In this document: piece after piece, positions 55,701-60,594 of the stretch
How positions within the stretch are numbered: the first letter of the stretch is position 1
Layout of the letters: each line of letters begins with the position of its first letter
DNA from: Priapulus caudatus
Lineage: Eukaryota > Priapulida > Priapulimorpha > Priapulimorphida > Priapulidae
Assembly (NCBI RefSeq): GCF_000485595.1
Contig: NW_014577086.1
Span: 465,337 to 529,336 of the forward strand
Length of the DNA stretch: 64,000 bases
Reading direction: 5' to 3'
The notes under the pieces: generated by a model
Databases searched by the model: none
What the model was told of the DNA's origin: nothing
The model's input: only the letters and a program-made list of their open reading frames with translations
Made by a program: the position numbers and the translations under genes

Positions 55701-56660
55701 GCTACGTACGCAGCTACGTGGTATGCGTACGCAGCTAGATTGGATACGAACGTAATGCAATGCAACGTAGTGCAACGTAGTGCAACGTAGTGCAACGTAA
55801 CATAAAGTAACGTAGCGTGGCATAGCATAACGTGACGTATCGTAGCGTGACACTCTCGCTCGGGCTCAATTCACGGAGTATCCGGTGTACGTTGTACGAA
55901 GGGGCAGCTGCATGCATTTTGCTGTGACGCAAGCATTGCTGTGACGTTAACAGTTCTTCGTGCGGCGGTAGGTGACGAGGAATGACAAGGCGTGGAAGAC
56001 GTGGTACGACGAGGATGCACCAGAGGCTTGCACGATCCCTGACGGCTATTCCGCCTCGCTGCTGCCCTTCAGTCGGCTGCTGCTTGTACGCAGCTGGTGT
56101 CCCGACCGCACAATTGCGCAGTCTAGGAGTTACGTAGCCAGCGCCATCGGCAATAAGGTAGCGCTGCCGCACCGGACCGTGACGTCAGCAACGTCGACGC
56201 GAGGCTTCTAAAAACGCGGGTTTTAAAAATCTGCGTTTGAAAAACGCGTGCATTTGTGTGTTCGTTTCTATTTGCTTGTGTACGCGCATAACCCGGGTTA
56301 TTTTACGCGGAGGTATTCGCATAATACCGATTAGTTCACCTTGAGTCAAAGGTCAGTCAGTGGTCAAGGGTGTGGATTTAAGAGCGGATAGACTGGTCTG
56401 TCAGTTGACAACTTTCCCAGCTGATGGCTGGTGTTCATCGGTTGTACGATATAATTATTATGTTATGTATATGTTATATATCGTTATATATATATATACA
56501 ATGTTTGCGACGCGTGTACACATTGTTTTCATGTACTACACTTGTATTACATGCGTTGTGCATGTATACAATGTTTGTGACGCGTGTACACATTGTTTTC
56601 ATGTACAAACTTGTATTACATTTATTGCACATGTATACAGTGTTTGCGACGTGCGTACAC

Positions 56661-56698
<38 letters not shown>

Positions 56699-59600
56699 TA
56701 TACAATATTCTTGTTGGATAAGTGCGAGTTTTGACACGGTGACGCCCTTAAATCATCTAGATCACTGGGTCCTAGCTTACATTGATACATAACGACATTG
56801 ACGAGGTGTCGTATGAGACGGTTTGATGAGGATCTAATATCTTAGTGCTAATATTTATTACATATGATATTACGTAATCGCGAATATGTTTTTAAACATG
56901 TATAATCACCCATACGCGCATTTTCGTATGTTCCCGGCACAGTACACGGAGAGTCTTTTTTTGAACCTGGCCGCTATTTTGGAAGAGTCGGACTGCAGGA
57001 CGCCATTAGTCTGTCTGCTGTCTCAGGGCTCTGATCCTTCAGAGGCTATCGCACGTCTCGCAGCAAAATTCGAATTCGGTACGCAGTGATCTTTTAGTGG
57101 TTATTTATCAGTGATGGTAATAAATTCAAATATTTCCTTGGTAGATGAACTAATTTAATGGAGGAAGCTCACTGTCAGTTGGCCCTTATAATAATATTTA
57201 ACTGCGCCGCTTGTTTTGAGAACAAGTTTTATGCTCCAGTTCAGATCGCAATCCCAATAATCATTCTTTACATAGATAACTGTAGCTAGAATGTTAAAAG
57301 AGAGTTATTGTGTTTGACAGTATCTCATCTATCTCTGATTAGCTTGTTCCTCGGTATCCATGGGACAAGGCCAAGAACTCCATGCACGCCGTCTTCTGGC
57401 TGAGAATATGCCAACTGGGGGTTGGATTTTGCTGCAAAACTGTCACCTGGGACTAGAATTCATGAGCGAATTGCTCGAAACGGTAATATACATTTGCGGT
57501 CAACATTTTCAGGAGATCACATATAACGGTGTGGAACTAATAATTTCTTACCAATGAAGGACGTTTATATACACATTAAATGACCAAACGTAGTTTTGAT
57601 ATACGAAATTGGAAGGTAGGAAGCCTTTGTATAAGGACCTCGTGATCACAATCGCTGGGCGGAAATAATTTCGGGATAGGACCTGGAATTGAAGCGATGG
57701 TTAGATGTTTTGGGGAAATTAGTAATGATTCTTTCTGTTTATTGAAGCTCTCGACTACCGCAACCGTCCATGAGACATTTCGCTGCTGGATGACCACCGA
57801 GATGCATCCAAAGTTTCCTATCACTATGCTGCAGGCTAGCATCAAATTTACGAACGATCCTCCTATGGGAATCAAAGCCAGCCTGAAGCGAACCTTTGCT
57901 CAAATATCACAGGTTTGAACAAAAACATCTTCCGGATTGTGATACTCAGCATAATGCTGAGCACATTTAACACGTGACATAACTCGATATATGTTACACG
58001 AATCAAAGCATTTCACGTTACAGCAGGCGCTGTACTGTTGGACATATTCCTCGTGTTTTTTTCACTTATAAAAATGCCCGTCTAACCAGTAGGCCTATAG
58101 AAGTTGACAGGGGCACCGTACATGTAACCCAACGCTAGCGACTACATGGTGGAAGTGACGACTGACCGATGAATGAGTGACATGGTTTCCAGCGACGGGT
58201 TCCCATATTGCCTGTAAACGTCATTGTTCCAGGACCAGTTGGAGGCCAACAGCGCCGCCCAGTGGAGGCCTATGCTATATACAGTGGCCTTCCTTCACGC
58301 CGTCGTGCAGGAGCGACGTAAGTTCGGTCCGCTTGGCTGGAACATACCCTACGAGTTCAACAACTCGGATTTTACATCTACTGTGCAGTTCATACAGAAC
58401 CACCTCGAGGAGGTTAGCCCGAAGAAGGTGAGTGAGTGCGTGGGAAGGGCGGATGTGCATTTTATGCGTTAAATTATGGTAAGACAATCAGCGGGTTTAT
58501 TTAAAGTAAAACAGTCTCGTTTCGCCATGCATCGTTTGACTATTTCCGCCTGAGAGGCGAAGAACCTCTCGTCGAAGCTTAAAAATGTTCACGCGATTTC
58601 TTTGAGGTTCCTACCAAAAAACAGGCGCAATCGCACTAATTTCAATTCTCGCCCTTGACGTCGCGCTAAATATAAGAAATGGTAATGAACAATCAGTAAC
58701 TCAACACCGTACCTTGTTTTAACGCGTTACATGTCTGCACACTGCACAGTTATCAACCTGGATTAAACTTCCAAATAGACGCTCTAATGTAGACGTTCCA
58801 TTGCAACCTGACAGAAGACGTGATTTTTTACAGGGAATCTCCTGGGCGACAGTGCGCTACATGATTGGTGAGGTGCAGTACGGAGGAAGAGTGACCGACG
58901 ACTTCGACAAGCGACTCATCAACACCTTTGCACGCGTCTGGTTCAGTGACAGCATGTTCGCGAAGGAATTCGAGTTTCACGAAGGTGTGTAGGCGATTGT
59001 AGTATCGATGCGCAAAATAGCCGAGTGGCATTGCAACAGAGATGTAGTCTTTAGGTCGTTGAACATAATGCATGTTGGATATAGCTATAATAATTTTCCG
59101 TAGACTTTATTATACCTCGTTACAAGCGGTATTCACATCAAACGTAGGTCTCTTTGTGCACTCTTCCATTTGTACGCATCCATATTGATATGCCATCACA
59201 TCAAATACCAACCAGGGCTAAAACCGATTTAGCACTTACAAACTCCCGTTTCTGCTGGGATTTGAGAGCGTATGTTTCTTCTCTATCACGCGTCATAAGG
59301 CCTTACTTATTACTGCACGGGTTACACAAGGGTAGTGATTGCCAATACAGCAATCGGGCTTTTAATTGCGATGTGATGTTGTTTTCAGGCTACCAGGTCA
59401 TTGCATCCACGAACATCGAGCAGCTGCGGCTGAGCATTGAGAAACTACCTTCAATGGATTCACCGGAGGTGTTCCGGCTGCACCCCAATGCCAACATTGC
59501 GTATGTTCCCTGCCGACGACGTGGCCCTTCATCAGAACTCTGCAAAGTTTATAACGTGTTCATTACCATCCTCGTATGCGCGGCCGTATTTCTTCTAAGC

Positions 59601-60555
59601 ACAATGCACTGACATGCAACATACATGGCTGCTTTCTACGCATTTTTTTTCAATGGGGAGGAAAGCTTGATGCAACAGTTTCGCGCCACTAAACTCTGTA
59701 CGATGCACGTGTTTTCAGCTACCAGACGAATAGGGCCAATAAGATTTTCAGCACCATATTGAATATTCAACCAAAGGACGTGGTCGTCGGTCAGGGAGAC
59801 ACCAGGGAAATGATAGTGTACAAGATAGTCACCGATATGTTGCAGAAGCTACCGCACGACTACCAGCCACATCATGTAAGTACACGATTAAAATTCTACA
59901 TTATATTTATCCTTCGCAAGTCGTAAATCTGGTGGCGTATTATATTAACTACACGTGAAGTAACGTTTCGAGGTTATAGGGTGCCGATACGGGCACAGTG
60001 TAGATTCGGCCTGTTTCATCGGCAAGGGACATTCGCTGTCCTATTGAAATTTATTCGAGTATACCTTTTCTTCCGGGCATCCGCTCTAACAGATATTTGC
60101 TCACCTTTAGAGCTGCATTATTACTCGAAGGCATGTTTACCATATTGCGTTGCGCTAAAGGACTTTTAATGTACGCGTGCTCAGGTAAAAGAGCGTCTGA
60201 ATAAGATGGGGGCACTGTCGTCTATGACCATCTTCCTGCGGCAGGAGATTGACTGCATGCAGAAGGTGATTAGTACAGTGCGCGCCACACTATGCGACCT
60301 CAGGCTTGCCATCGACGGCACCATCGTAATGAGTGACAGTCTTCGTGGTGCGGTCGACAGTCTCAGCAACGCCATGATCCCAGACATCTGGCTTAGGGTG
60401 AGTTGCCGTACGTGGCGTCGGAATACACCCAACATGTTCTGATCGGTTTGTAACAGAAATAATAATTCCATACAAAAATACATCAATTGACAAATCTTTA
60501 TATGCATAAATTCAGTGCAATTTAAACTATTATCGATCAATTTATTTATTTATAT

Positions 60556-60594
<39 letters not shown>

